DNA from: Cordylochernes scorpioides
Taxonomy: Eukaryota > Arthropoda > Arachnida > Pseudoscorpiones > Chernetidae
DNA: 64,000 bases
Assembly (NCBI GenBank): GCA_030710605.1
Contig: CP092863.1
Location: forward strand, 55,456,507 to 55,520,506
Direction of reading: 5' to 3'
This document shows, piece after piece, positions 23,680 to 35,088 of this stretch (position 1 is the first letter of the stretch; the number at the start of each line of letters is the position of its first letter). Position numbers and translations under genes: made by a program. A model generated the notes under the pieces. It did not search any database, was not told the origin of the DNA, and saw nothing but the letters and a program-made list of their open reading frames with translations.

Positions 23680-25168
23680 CACTGGTGTCCAAAAAATAAG
23701 AAACTTAACCAATATTGAAATTTCTCAAAAGCTAATTTATTAACAAATATAAAATTTAGTATACAAATAGTTTAAACTATGGAGAATTTGACTAGCTATA
23801 TGAAAATAAAAAAAATATTTGAAATTATGAAATATGCAAATCATTACCAACATACCCAAAGCTAAGGTTCCAGATCTTAAAGAATATAAGATATCAATAG
23901 GGAGTATGATAACTTCTAACAGCTATCAAGGTCTCACAGCGAGCCCTCACACTGTTTACCAGGCTTTGGAGGAGGTCCATGGGTAGTAAACCCCACTCCT
24001 CCAATAGAGCAGTTCTTAGCTAAACGAGGGTTCTGGGAGAGGGGTGACGAGCTCCAATACGCCTCCCTAGAGCATCCCACATATGCTCTATTGGATTCAG
24101 GTCCGGAGATCTGGCTGGCCAATCCATCCTTCGAATATTCTCACTCTGGTGATATTCATTGACTAGCCTAGCCCTATGCGGACGAGCATTATCGTCCATT
24201 AAAATTAAATTGTGACCAATTTGATCTCTTTAAGGTCTTAGATAGGGCTCAAGGATCTCGTCTCTGTACCTTTGGGCAGTTAAAGTGCCCCCAGAAAAAA
24301 TGTGGAGGGGTGTGCGTCTGCTAGAACTGATGCCAGCCTAAGAGACTGCCCCCTCTAAAACTGTCTATTTCCCTGATGTTACTGGGATGATAGCGGGTTT
24401 CAGGCTCCCTCCAGATGAAAACTCGTCGAGAATCTGTGTTTAAAATAAATCTTGACTCGTCACTGAAGAGAACATTGGCCCACTGATCATTGAGTCCAGG
24501 CGTGATGTACCAAGCACCAATTCAAGCGGGCTCTCCTGTGAGCAGAGGTTAAAGGGATACAGACCATTGGTCGTCTTGCATAAAGAGCACCTTCGTGAAG
24601 CCTTCGGTAAACAGTTTGTCTTGAAATTCTCGTTCCAGTAGCACTTGAGAGTTCATTAGAGAGTTGAATAGCTGTCATCTCCCTATAGCGCTTGGCAGTT
24701 ACGACCAGATAACGGTCTTCAGAGGTAGCTGTTTTTCTTTTTCTACCAGAACCTTATTTTCTTTTGATGGTTCCTGTCTCAATGAACTATTTCCATATTT
24801 TGCTGACCACAGATTTATTCACATTTAGCCATTTTGCTACTTCAACTTGTGATTGCCCTGCCTCCATTCTTCCAACAGCTCTCCATTTTAAATCATCTGC
24901 TAAAATTTTTCGTAAACTCATAAATAACTAAGGATTAAATAAAATTATAATTGGACAATTCTTAGATGGGGTAAACGACACGCCAAATAGCACACTTATA
25001 AAGACAAGCAAAAAATTGCATATGTTCAATTTTACCGAATCGAATGGTTGCGATAAATAAATTCTACGTCTTAAAAAACCTAATTAAATTACTTTTTAGC
25101 TTTTAGCGTTGTATATTTTAAAACCTATCATTAAAAAACAAAAGTTTCTTATTTTTTGGACACCAGTG
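23680..25168 (-). mobile_element. Tc1-type transposon, full length, inactive
   Basis: Terminal inverted repeats start CACTGGTGTCC and are identical for 27 bases at the two ends. The element is flanked by TA dinucleotides (23678-23679 and 25169-25170), the Tc1/mariner target duplication. Its length of 1489 bp is typical of Tc1. The encoded transposase on the minus strand is broken. Confidence 0.93.
23900..24921 (-). pseudogene. Tc1-family transposase, frameshifted
   Basis: Starts at an ATG (24921-24919) and can be followed to about 23900 through several stops and frame changes. In order I see an N-terminal helix-turn-helix region (EVAKWLNVNKSVVSKIW), then SRQTVYRRLHEGALYARRP (the second DNA-binding segment), and near the C-terminus remnants of the catalytic 'WP-RSPDLNPIE-MW' block. 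The layout and motifs are those of Tc1 transposases of about 340 residues. The catalytic core is interrupted, so the element could move only if supplied with transposase from elsewhere. Confidence 0.85.
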
Positions 25169-25170
25169 TA

Positions 25171-28108
25171 TTTTATAATTGTGCACATATATGATGAAGA
25201 TTTTACTCTCAATGTTGCCCCTTTTTGTTACCTGCCAAAATATCTCTGACTTTGAAAATTTAAGCAGTTACCAAGTATTAATATATAAAACTATGTCGAA
25301 CACCATAGAAAATTATTAAATGGGTTTATTTTCTGTAACAAAACTTGAAAATATTTATATATTAATTTTAGAGGCATCAAAAATGATTAACCGAATACTT
25401 CTAAAAATGAAAACGATAGGTTGATAAAAATTTGAGGATGTTCATTTTAGATAAGAATTTTGTGAAAGTTCAAGAATATGAATCTATTTAAGATCTTTTG
25501 AGATATACCTTACTACAGAGAACCTCCCATGATCGGCCCATCAGATCTTCTTCGTAAAATTAGAAAACAACTTATCTATCGTAAAGATAGAGGCTGCCTG
25601 GTCGGCATTCATAGTTCTTAAAATTAAATATACTTCGGCCATTAAATCTTTTTATAATCACTACAAAAACTAAAACATTTGGCAAGGCGTTAAAAATTAT
25701 TCAAAGGCTGCAAGGGCATTCTCACGTGATATTTAAAATTTTGTACAACATCTAAAGCACGAGTAAAAAAAATGACTGAAGTATCTTTAATTTTTAGAAT
25801 TTATTTATCTTTTAAAGAACAACCGTCCCCAAGAAAGAGAGATACAAAAATATATTTTCAGTTACTTTCTCATATGAGGGTTCTACTGAATCTGTTCAAA
25901 TCGAGAAAATTGATTCAACAACAAAAATAACCGAGTATCTCAATGAAGTCAAATTTTCATAGTTTATTTAGAAACATCGCAGATAATAATTGTCATAATG
26001 TGATAACAAAAACCTTATTAACTTCAACCGTTCTTATTTCGATCTAAGGGCGACAGCGGCTCGCCGAAGCGTCGATATAAATAAGATTGAAGTGATACGC
26101 TAATATTATTTATAACCCAACCTGTATTACTTTTGTATTTTAAACTTGATTTATTAATATCGATATTTAAAAAGACACAGAGAACCTAACTTCCTCTGAA
26201 TTCAGAGTTTCAGAAGTTCACTGGTTGATAAAACACCCTAGACGTACTGTATTCCGAAATATATCAGATTCAAGAAATTCTACTAAACTTGAAAATAAGT
26301 TCATTCAATGGCATAATGTTCGTCTTACTACCTAGGTCGATCCATGTCGCCGAACAGCAGCTAGAACGCAGTACCATGGCCAAGTTTCTCTACTTGGGCT
26401 TCATTCTATCTTTAATGTTATTCAATTGGTGACTCCCCGCGCCGACATCTCGTGATGTTGTTAGTGCAATGTCCGCTTCTCTTTTGGTTTCTTTCCCTCT
26501 CTTTTATCTCTTTTATGGATAGCTACTCTTACTGTTTTACCTGACCTCCGGTCTATTTACTAGAGTTTCCTTATCACATTTTACAAAGATGAAAATATCA
26601 ATACTTTTACTGATAGTCTGAATGAGACAGTGTTCACTCCCTCCTGAACCTAGAGACAAAATTAAACAACTATTAAAGAAACTTATCCCCGGAAGAGGAT
26701 CTTAGATTTTTATTTATGCAATTAAACAACCATTATTGACATTTGGTCAATTATACATATGGGGACAAACCATAGTAGATATACATAAATGTATGCAGGG
26801 TCGAAGAAGCACCCCAACGATAAAGGGTCCTCCTCCACGCAATGAGGCGATCCTCGTTGATTTGCCTCATTTCCAAGTTCATGAAAAACCTGACATTTAG
26901 GATTTCTCCAAGGCAGTTCCTCTTTGTTCTGGTCTGGTTCATATACTCTGCCAGTCTGGTGGCAGCTGAAAGATGGAGAACACAGAGAGAGAAAGTGGAT
27001 AAATAATTTCACCTAATTTTTCAAAGTGCAGGTGGTGGTTGACCTTTGTGAGTACCTTTAACGTAAGCGTATATTTGTACAGAGATTCAAGATTACAGAA
27101 ATCCATTTAGTTACTTTCACTCACTATTGGGCTTGGACTTGTGAACGATAGCAGCTTTTAAGGAAATCAATTATTAGCTAGCATTTAAATCCTGATACAA
27201 ACCTTTACTTCAAGGTTAGCTGCAAGCAAAAGCACGCATAATATACAGCATATTCAAGAATTATATTTAAAAATATTGGAACCACATGAAAACATATCAA
27301 AGAAACTCTGTGGCGTTTATTTACCGAAATATTTGTGTAAATTACTCAATTTAGCCAAACAGCGAAACTTTCCATAATTGACCACCTCTTTGAGAGAAAA
27401 CCTTTGTAAATTAAAATATCTAGACTAGATCCAATCCAACCTCCAATGAACGACCATCTCCAGGAGAAATCAGGAAATTCGTGTTTCCAGACGGTCTCTC
27501 ATTAAAGGTGAACTTAAAAAATAAATTTCACCTAAAAATTGTAAACTCTGGTTGCCTACGCTCGCAGACCTCCATAAAACATCAGAGCGTATGTTGACGA
27601 AAAACGTAAATCAGATCAGAGAAGAATAGATTCTATCTTTGCTCAATGTTGAGAAATTTATATTTTCCAGAACTGTGGCGTTTCACACTTGTTCGACTTT
27701 GCTTGTCGCATATAAATTATTTTATGTCGTCTTGGACGCTTTGGTTGTCTGTACCTTTTATTTTTGTGAATTCGTTGTATGGCTTTATAGTTCTGGAACC
27801 ATTGATTCTTTGTTAGCGTTTAGAGATACTGTCAAGTAAGGGGGTATCAAAGCTCCAACTTGAAAATGAAAACACTACAAGAATATATATTTTTTAAAAC
27901 TCCAATGGCCCGATTCGGGCACACACTTGTCTATCCCTATAAGTAAATACAAGTGAAGGAAATAGGTTTCAAGGAACTTGTTAATACAAAGTCTCGAACT
28001 GCTTTCTAAATATATAATCCCACCATGATTATTATTTCTTATACTGCGTTTTCTTGGGATATAAATAAAACAAATAATATTCTAAAGAGAGCTAATATAG
28101 GTTGAGAG

Positions 28109-28109
<1 letters not shown>
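25171..28109. other. AT-rich intergenic stretch
   Basis: No exon, RNA gene or terminal repeat was recognised. A 96-codon minus-strand frame at 26722-27012 has no family motif and is not called. Confidence 0.4.

Positions 28110-28155
<46 letters not shown>
28110..28155. repeat. (TA)n microsatellite at a Helitron insertion point
   Basis: About 46 bp of TA repeat. It ends exactly where a minus-strand Helitron 3' end (CTAG) begins. Confidence 0.9.
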
Positions 28156-28156
<1 letters not shown>

Positions 28157-28390
28157 TAGCGGATGTGTACCCGGCTTCGCCCGGGTTTTATCCGAGTGAA
28201 AGTTTGCCTAACGAATATTATTGATAATAATTTTCCGGAACATAGAATATTATGATAATAATGATAATAACATTCATTACACTATATATTTATATAATAT
28301 ATAAAATATATTTTTCGAGCAAACATATCCACTTTTTCTACTGAATATATTTTTAAAAGATATATATAAATAAAAATACCTACATATATA

Positions 28391-28426
28391 TACTACATGA
28401 TCTTAGCCAAAAGGCCGAGAAACGAT
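28391..28426 (-). pseudogene. U2 snRNA 5'-end fragment
   Basis: Read on the minus strand, 28426 down to 28400 matches the first 27 or so bases of U2 snRNA (ATCG, TTCTCGGCCTTTTGGCTAAG, ATC) with one substitution. After a 2-base gap it continues through TGTAGTA, the branch-site-recognition segment, before the match ends. The rest of U2 (Sm site and 3' loops) is absent, so it cannot be a functional snRNA. It sits inside the minus-strand Helitron. Confidence 0.88.
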
Positions 28427-28784
28427 AATTTATATATAGAAATAACCTGACCTCGCTTGTAGAATTTTGTTCCTGCCTACTAATATTTTATCTGGCTTCG
28501 CCCGTGGTCTGCTTTATTGAATATTCCCCTAAAGAATTTTGTTTATGTTAATCAAGCATGATACAGCAATATTGTCATAATCATTTTTGACTAAAAAAAT
28601 ATTGTTGCTTAGTACTTGGTTAATCATAATTTTTCTTAGTTAAAGCGCGACAAAAAACTCTTCCACATTTAACTCTTTGTCTTGTTTAAATTTCAGCGAG
28701 ATTAGTTACATATTGAGGGCATGCATAGCCGACAAACATATATATATATAAACAATATTTAAAAAAGAAATATTTACTATTTCT

Positions 28785-28925
28785 AACTTTTTTGAATGAA
28801 GTATGAAAGGGTGAAAATATAAAGAGTAATGGCGATATTTCTCTTTTAAATAAATATATATTTTCACAAAAAAGAAACTTATGCGGTATAACTTTAAGTA
28901 TTGTTTATAATCACCTACCGCAGTG
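28785..28925. repeat. Degenerate copy of the 2592-2928 palindrome
   Basis: 'cttttttgaatgaagtatga', 'aagggtga' and 'gagtaatggcga' correspond to the left arm. 'aaaagaaacttatgcggta' and 'aactttaagt' correspond to the right arm of the 2592-2928 palindrome. The centre and part of both arms are missing. Both contexts continue into a '...ccgcagtg' sequence followed by AT repeats. Confidence 0.65.
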
Positions 28926-30327
28926 CTTTATAATATATTATATATATATGTTCCCGGCTTCGCCCGGTTTTACCCGAGTAAAGGTTTGCCTAACGAACAT
29001 TTGTTAAAACGATTCTAGCAAACATCCAATTCTTACTGAATCTACACTTTTCTATACTCTCGATAATTTGAAATATTTTCCCGGTCCCTTTAAAAATACT
29101 CGATAAGTTGAATAAAATCAATATTAATTGGTCCACTCGGTAATTTGAAGTTGAAGGAATAGTATCTTGCCTAAAACAAACATTTGTAAATAACTGTATT
29201 TAGCGAATGTACCCGGCTTCGCCCGGTTTTTACCCGAGTAAAAGTTTGCATAACGAACATTTGTTAAAACGATTCTAGAAAACATCCAATCCACCTATAT
29301 ATAGATTTATAAACGTATATAAATATAAATATTATTATATTCGTTTAAATATATTTTTGAAACATATATTTTTTTAAATATTTAGTAAATTATAAATAAG
29401 ATATTGTCACGTTTGTGAATTTTATAATTAATTATTTCTTTTTTTTTCTGATTCAATTATGTATATTATATTCATTTTTGTTATCATCATCACATACAAT
29501 GTAATTTTTATATAAACAAACACAATAATAAACAACAACAACAATGTAATTTTTATCTTCATTATTATAAAACAACAACAAATTAAATTAACAATGTAAA
29601 AATATATTTTAACAATACAACATTTCAACATTTAACACAAAAACGTTATAATATTTTCTTTAAATATATATTGATATTGAAATGCCAAGTTTTTTTTAAC
29701 GTCATTGGAATATTATATTACTAAATTCTCAAATTAAAATTATTATAATTGGAACACATTTTAAAATTTTTACAATTGATAAATGTAATTTCACCAGAAT
29801 CCGAGAGAGGCGCTGCTTGCGAGTGAAAGTATAAAATTTGCAAATATAAAATTGCAACGAATATTTATTTCAATTCAAATTCAAAACAGAAACCTTCCCA
29901 GTAGTCTAGTAAATAACTTCCTAAAGTTTCACGGCGATTGGACAATCTTACCTTTAAAAACATTCATCGTGTAAACAAACTAACATTCATCGTGTAAACA
30001 AACTACGTGTGAAATTATTAACCAATCAAATTCATTTATCGTCGCGACCAGTGCGGCGCCAAGCGGTAAAAAGCTGGAACTAACGCTTTTTGGTTTTACA
30101 TTTAAAAAAAAGCACATTAACCTTTTTAGTTTTTTGAATAGGCTATATGTTAACCGAAATCTTCAGCTACCTACAGGCGAAATTTCATAATGATTAATTC
30201 TGTAGATTTTGCGCAACGCTATAACAAACATCGATTTTGGATTTCATTTTTATAGATATAAGGATATATGAAAAAAACAATAGAAAAAAATAAAAGTGGG
30301 TCTGGTGTTTATATTAAAAAATAAAGA

Positions 30328-30860
30328 AGGCATTTCCTGACCACGATCACATGTGCTTTTTAGATGGCAGAGCTCCATCTAGTGGAGCAAAAATAAACTA
30401 AGCGTTTATTTAACTTGCTCCGTGATATTTGGCCAACCCAATTTCTTGATAAATCAAGAAAAGCCATCCACGAGCGCGTTTCGCGCTATTGGCGCTCGTC
30501 AGCGTGGAGTAGGCTGTAACAACTGCGACCAAAAATTTTTTCTCCGTGATATTTGGCCAACCCAATTTCCTGATAAATCAAGAAAAGCCATCCACCAACG
30601 CGCTTCGCGCTATTGGCGCTCGTCAGCGTGGAGTAGGCTGTAACCAGTGGTCTTTTTGGTCGCAGTGGTTACAGCCTACTCCACGCTGACGAGCGCCAAT
30701 AGCGCGAAACGCGTTCGTGGATGGCTTTTCTTGATTTATCAGGAAATTGGGTTGGCCAAATATCACGGAGCAAGTTAAATAAACGTTTAGTTTATTTTTG
30801 CTACACTAGATGGCGCTCTGCCATCTAAAAAGCACATGTGCTCGTGGTCAGGAAATGCCT
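30328..30860. mobile_element. Foldback MITE, best copy, with tripled internal unit
   Basis: The ends are inverted: left AGGCATTTCCTGACCACGA (30328 onward), and right TCGTGGTCAGGAAATGCCT ending at 30860, each continuing through 'cacatgtgctttttagatgg'. Inside, a unit of about 120 bp (gtgatatttggccaaccca ... gcgtggagtaggctgtaac) is present twice in direct order. It is then present once inverted, so that most of the element folds into a long hairpin. There is no coding sequence. Relatives are at 1677-1990 and 55785-55950. Confidence 0.9.
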
Positions 30861-33120
30861 TTTTATTTTTAATATATATATATGTTATATTAAAATATTT
30901 CATTTAAAATTATGTTATATTAAAGTATTATTTTATTTTAAAAATTATATATTTCATAGATAAATACTCTGTTTAAATCGACCGCCAGAGGTCACGCTTA
31001 CCATATAAAATCTCATTGTTGTTCTTCCCCGTTGGCCGACCCAACACTTTTGTACATTATGTAAATAAGCTTTTCTTTTTTTATTCTTACGCCTTAAGCC
31101 AGGCAGTACTTTAATCAAATTATGTTCTTATATATCACTTTAGCTCAAATAAATCAATAACTGATCAAAACCATATTATTATTTTTATTTCAAAATTATT
31201 TAACCACGACTGCACCACCATGGAATAATCCTCAACATAATCTAAATTCAAGCAGAAAATATATCTTTTATTCTTATAATATAAGATATATATATAAGAA
31301 ACTAAATTTAACGAATAAGAACTAAACTTGAGAAGTTTTTGAATAAATGCTTAATGTTTTATTGCAGATATTAAGCAAAAATTGTAACACACATTATAGG
31401 ATCGTAAAACAGAGGCATTTAAAATGAAGCGAACATTTTGAAAATGCTTGAATTGTGAGGCATTTCCATTGTGATATATTTCCATAAAGTAAATATATAA
31501 AATAATACCATACATGTAACTGTACAGGAAAATGCAATGCTCATACATTTTATTCGTTTCCTGCTTAAAATATTGTTTTCAAGTCTCTCGATTGAATATT
31601 TTGGAAATATTCTATTAATAATATTTTATTTGTACATTGGTTTACGTATGTGTGCCAACTTCGAAGGTTTTGTTTTTAGGCAGTTCTTGAAAATAAAGCC
31701 TCGATACATTTTTGCCGAAAATTCTTTAATCTTCAGGCTTCAACGATTTCATGATGAAGAAGTAGGTATCTATTATAAAAAATTCGTATAAAAGTAAATC
31801 TGAAATGAAAATTATTATATTAAAAAACAACCAAAATAATTTTACAGTAATAACCCTAAATAAATACTCTAAAGAAGGGAAATTTTCATGTAAACTCCTT
31901 TCATTGATAGAGATGGAAGAGTGCTGCGGGCTTTCCTGGCCTGGGGATAGAGCCCTCCTTACCCCAATCCCCACAAACCTTTCTCCTTGATTCCTCTTGC
32001 TTTTCTCCTTGACCCAAGCTTTCCTCCAGTCTCTCCATTTCTCATCACGCTCCATTGGCCTCCTTTACTACTTGGAGCTCCCCATATTTCCCGCGGGGAA
32101 GACACACATGTATCCATAATACACTAACAGAGTTAACAGTTGTAAAGTTTGAAGCCTCCAAAGATACTGAACTATACATAGTCATCTATATACCATATAT
32201 TTCCTTATTTTTTACTTCGCGTGTATCGCATTTATTTTTATTATCACAATTAAAGTAAATTGTGATTATAATCTGTTTTATTATTTTTACCACGACTGCA
32301 AAACAATATCTTAAAATACTCATGTATCCTCAATATAATAAGCATCGGCGAGTAATAATTCTATATCTCTAATTCCAAAATCAACAGAAAAATATATTTT
32401 GTAATATACATATATATTCAATTAAAAAGGCATATATTGGATCAAAATATCATTTATTTTCCCAATATTTCAGTTGGCTGAACGCCAACCTTTTTCAAGG
32501 TATTATAACATATTAATATGTGTCAACAATAAACTCAGCGCCAAATAACGTTAATAGAATTAAGTTTAAAAAATATTTTTGCTTATATATATATATTCAA
32601 TGAGGAGAAAAAAATGTATTTATTTATATTATAGGCAAAATAAATTTTGGGATACAAGGGTGTGAATATTTTGAATATTAACAATGAAGCCTATTTTATA
32701 TTTACAATTATTTGTAGTATGTGTAAAAAGATTATATATATCGCAAAATATAATTTCTGTTGATTTTGGAATATTATTGAGATACAAGATGTTTAATTTA
32801 ACTATAATCATAAATATTCTAACTAAATTAAACACAAGAGATACAACTTGTATATTTGTGATATTGCAGTATATAACTATTACTTGCTGATGCTGATTAA
32901 TATTTTGGATACATGAGTATATAAATGATATTGTTTTGATATTATTTTGATATATGAGTATGTTTGTGATATTGCAGTATATGATTATTACTTGCTGATC
33001 ATTTTGAGGATTAGAATACATGAGTATTGCTATGCAATCGGGGCAAAAATAATAAATCAATGTATCGATACTATCACAAATATCGATTTGGGAAGATGAC
33101 CGATTTCTACGACGTGTACA
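30861..33120. other. AT-rich intergenic stretch with short repeats
   Basis: Contains copy 3 of repeat family R (32108-32245) and no recognised gene. The 285-codon minus-strand frame at 32629-33486 overlaps a plus-strand LINE remnant and is mostly AT-rich, so it is not called. Confidence 0.45.
32108..32245 (+). repeat. Interspersed repeat family R, copy 3
   Basis: Carries 'aatacactaacagagtt', 'agcctccaaagatactgaac', 'tatataccata', 'tttttacttcgcgtgt' and 'catttatttttatt' in the same order as the copies at 17690 and 18288. It is shorter and more diverged. Confidence 0.7.
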
Positions 33121-33129
33121 ACGGAATTG

Positions 33130-33346
33130 TTTGAGATTCTTCGGTACATCGCACGACGCAGGGGGATGGAGTACAAAAACTGACCGGAAAGACGTCTGGG
33201 CGACGCATACCTGGATGCCCGCCGAGACACGCTTCGTTGACCAATTAAAGGAACTCACTGGCTTAACGGTCACCGAGATGGTATATCGAGCTATAGACAG
33301 AGATGCTGGCGTCGCATCGTGTTGAGGATGGAATACGTACAGTGGG
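33130..33346 (+). pseudogene. LINE ORF2 C-terminal remnant
   Basis: With one frameshift near 33310 the plus strand reads '...FVDQLKELTGLTVTEMVYR', then 'RDAWRRIV', and stops near 33346. This R-W-D-x-(I/L)-K-x-x-T-G-L...R..DR..WR pattern is the usual C-terminal end of RTE/CR1-like LINE polyproteins. The upstream reverse transcriptase is missing, as in a 5'-truncated copy. The assignment rests only on this short pattern. Confidence 0.5.
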
Positions 33347-33943
33347 CCACAACGTTCGATCGCGAATAAAATTATATTACTACTTCCCAACCCTGACCAC
33401 GTTTGATGCGAGAGTTGACCTAGCTGACCCCCCACCCACCTAACACCATTCGTCGTTTCAAAAGAGCTATTGCGACAGACATGCAATAAGCTCCAGTTTT
33501 ATAGTATAGCTTAATTGACATCATGGATATTGTAAATAATAAATCAAATAATAAAAAATAGCCGATTATATAATGCTTAAATTAATCGTGGAATTTACTT
33601 TGAGAATTTCATCTCTTGCTTGCTTATAGTCATGATTGTGAAATATATTTTTGTGTGTGTGTGCTGAGTGTGATGTTTTACCTGTTTGATTTAATCCAAA
33701 ATTTCTTAACTCTGTTTATTTTAACTCGAAAGACTCCTGGACCTCACTATCGTGACAATATAGTCGAAATGACTATAAAAGTAGAAGGCGATAGGTAGTG
33801 TCAAAAATTTCCCTTAGTCCTGTTGGTAGTCCAATATTGCATATTATTGCGTTATTAACGATAGAACAGCCGTCAACCTCAGGTACAGCACACGAGAGAG
33901 ATACATTTATATAGATAAGCGATAGAACTCTTCCTGTTTAGGT
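33347..33943. other. Non-coding stretch
   Basis: Nothing recognised. The LINE 3' end presumably lies somewhere in the first part. Confidence 0.35.
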
Positions 33944-34031
33944 AATCAAATAAAATAAAGCGTGAAGGAAGATGAGTTTCTTTCTTTTTTTTAAGAAACT
34001 CATCATCCTTCACGCTTTATTTTATTTGATT
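33944..34031. repeat. Palindrome (39-nt arms, 10-nt loop)
   Basis: Arms 33944-33982 and 33993-34031 pair with one mismatch. The arm contains 'aataaagcgtgaagg' and 'gatgagtttctt'. It is flanked on both sides by 'tatatagat'. The end of a Helitron starts 13 bp further on. Confidence 0.95.
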
Positions 34032-34110
34032 TATATAGATATACTAGACGTATGACCCGGCTTCGCCCGAGAATTCCCCCGATTGCAATTTCCTTCATAC
34101 TGAAAGTACA

Positions 34111-34794
34111 TCTATATATATAAAAATGAATGTATGTCTGTTTGTCCTTTATGCCTGACCAAACCACTCATTGGATCGCCATGAAACTTTGGGAAGTTAT
34201 TTAGTATAGTACTGGGAAGGTTTCTAGCAAATAAAATTTTGAAATAACTTTTCGCCTAGATATAATCAAGATAAATATTCTAATTTATCTGTTATAATTC
34301 AACAATCTGCTCTAAATATTACCATGATGATACGATGATTTTGTAATGTAGAAAATTAGGAAAGACAAAATTCAGGATGACACGGCAATTTATTTGAGAC
34401 AAGAATAATGATACAATTCAAAGGCAAGATACTATTCCTTTAACTTCCAATTACCGAGGGAACCAATTAATATTGATTTTATTCAACTTATCGAGTATTT
34501 TTTCAAGGGACCGGGAAAAAATGTTCACTTTATCGAGAGATTCGTTAAACAAACCTTTACTCGGGTAAAACCCGGGCGAAGCCGGGTACATCCATACAAG
34601 AATAATGATACAATTCCAAGGCAAGATACTATTCCTTTAACTTCCAATTACGGAGGGAACCAATTAATATTGATTTTATTCAACTTATCGAGTATTTTCA
34701 AGGGACCGGGAAAAAAATGTTCACTTTATCGAGAGATTCGTTAGACAAACTTTTACTCGGGTAAAACCCGGGCGAAGCCGGGCGGGTCCGCTAG
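34111..34794 (+). mobile_element. Helitron, non-autonomous, complete ends
   Basis: 5' end A|TCTATATATATAAAAATG at 34111. The 3' end has hairpin CCCGGGCGAAGCCGGG, then CGGGTCCGCTAG|T at 34794. It sits between A and T with no target duplication. Its last 390 bp or so is a direct duplication: copies from 34400 and 34597, each running from 'caagaataatgatacaattc' to the GC hairpin. The first copy lacks CTAG. No protein-coding sequence, so it would depend on Rep/Hel from an autonomous element. Confidence 0.82.
34400..34785 (+). repeat. Direct duplication of the Helitron 3' region
   Basis: Two units of about 190 bp starting at 34400 and 34597 are nearly identical, differing by a few substitutions and a one-base A-run change. 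Each ends in 'aaaacccgggcgaagccggg'. The same block occurs inverted at about 28980-29190 in the minus-strand Helitron. Confidence 0.9.
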
Positions 34795-35017
34795 TCAATA
34801 ATAAATATTAGAAGTGCCATAGAATAGCAATACAGAAGTAACACATAAACTACAGGAAAAAAGTGTGTGTGATGGCAAAAATTGTATTATATTAGTGTTT
34901 AGGTATTTGATTTAATTAATATAGTTGATATTATAATATATATTTATATTATATATAACAGTTTATGAGTTTAAAAAACAGGTTATGAGTTTTAAAAATT
35001 GAAAAAATAAAATAAAA

Positions 35018-35088
35018 TGCATCGGCCGGGAATCGAACCCGGGCCGCCCGCGTGGCAGGCGAGCATTCTACCACTGAACCACCGATGC
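35018..35088 (-). tRNA. tRNA-Gly (anticodon GCC)
   Basis: On the minus strand a 71-nt cloverleaf is complete. The acceptor stem is GCATCGG / CCGATGC with discriminator A at 35018. The D arm is around GTTCAGTGGTAGAAT, the anticodon loop CTGCCACG carries GCC, and the T arm is CCCGGGTTCGATTCCCGG with a perfect B box. No intron. A T-rich pol III terminator (TTTTATTTTATTTTTT) follows immediately. The sequence has the standard animal tRNA-Gly(GCC) form, so it looks functional. It lies inside what appears to be a Helitron. Confidence 0.97.

Larger units (their letters stand above)
28156..30256 (-). mobile_element. Helitron, non-autonomous, minus strand
   Basis: On the minus strand it begins A|TCTATAAAAATGAAATCC at 30256 and ends with a GC hairpin (CCCGGGCGAAGCCGGG), then ...TCCGCTAG|T at 28156. 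Insertion between A and T without a target duplication is Helitron behaviour. Internal blocks such as 'ATCGCCGTGAAACTTT' and 'GGAAGTTATTTA' recur in the Helitron at 34111-34794. Additional 3'-end-like hairpins at about 28952-28970 and 29210-29230 suggest internal duplication or older insertions. No Rep/helicase coding was seen. It carries a U2 snRNA fragment, also on the minus strand. Confidence 0.65.

Noticed and set aside
32629..33486. 285-codon minus-strand open frame
   Set aside because: Its N-terminal part is antisense to a plus-strand LINE C-terminus. The rest is low-complexity AT-rich sequence with no domain.
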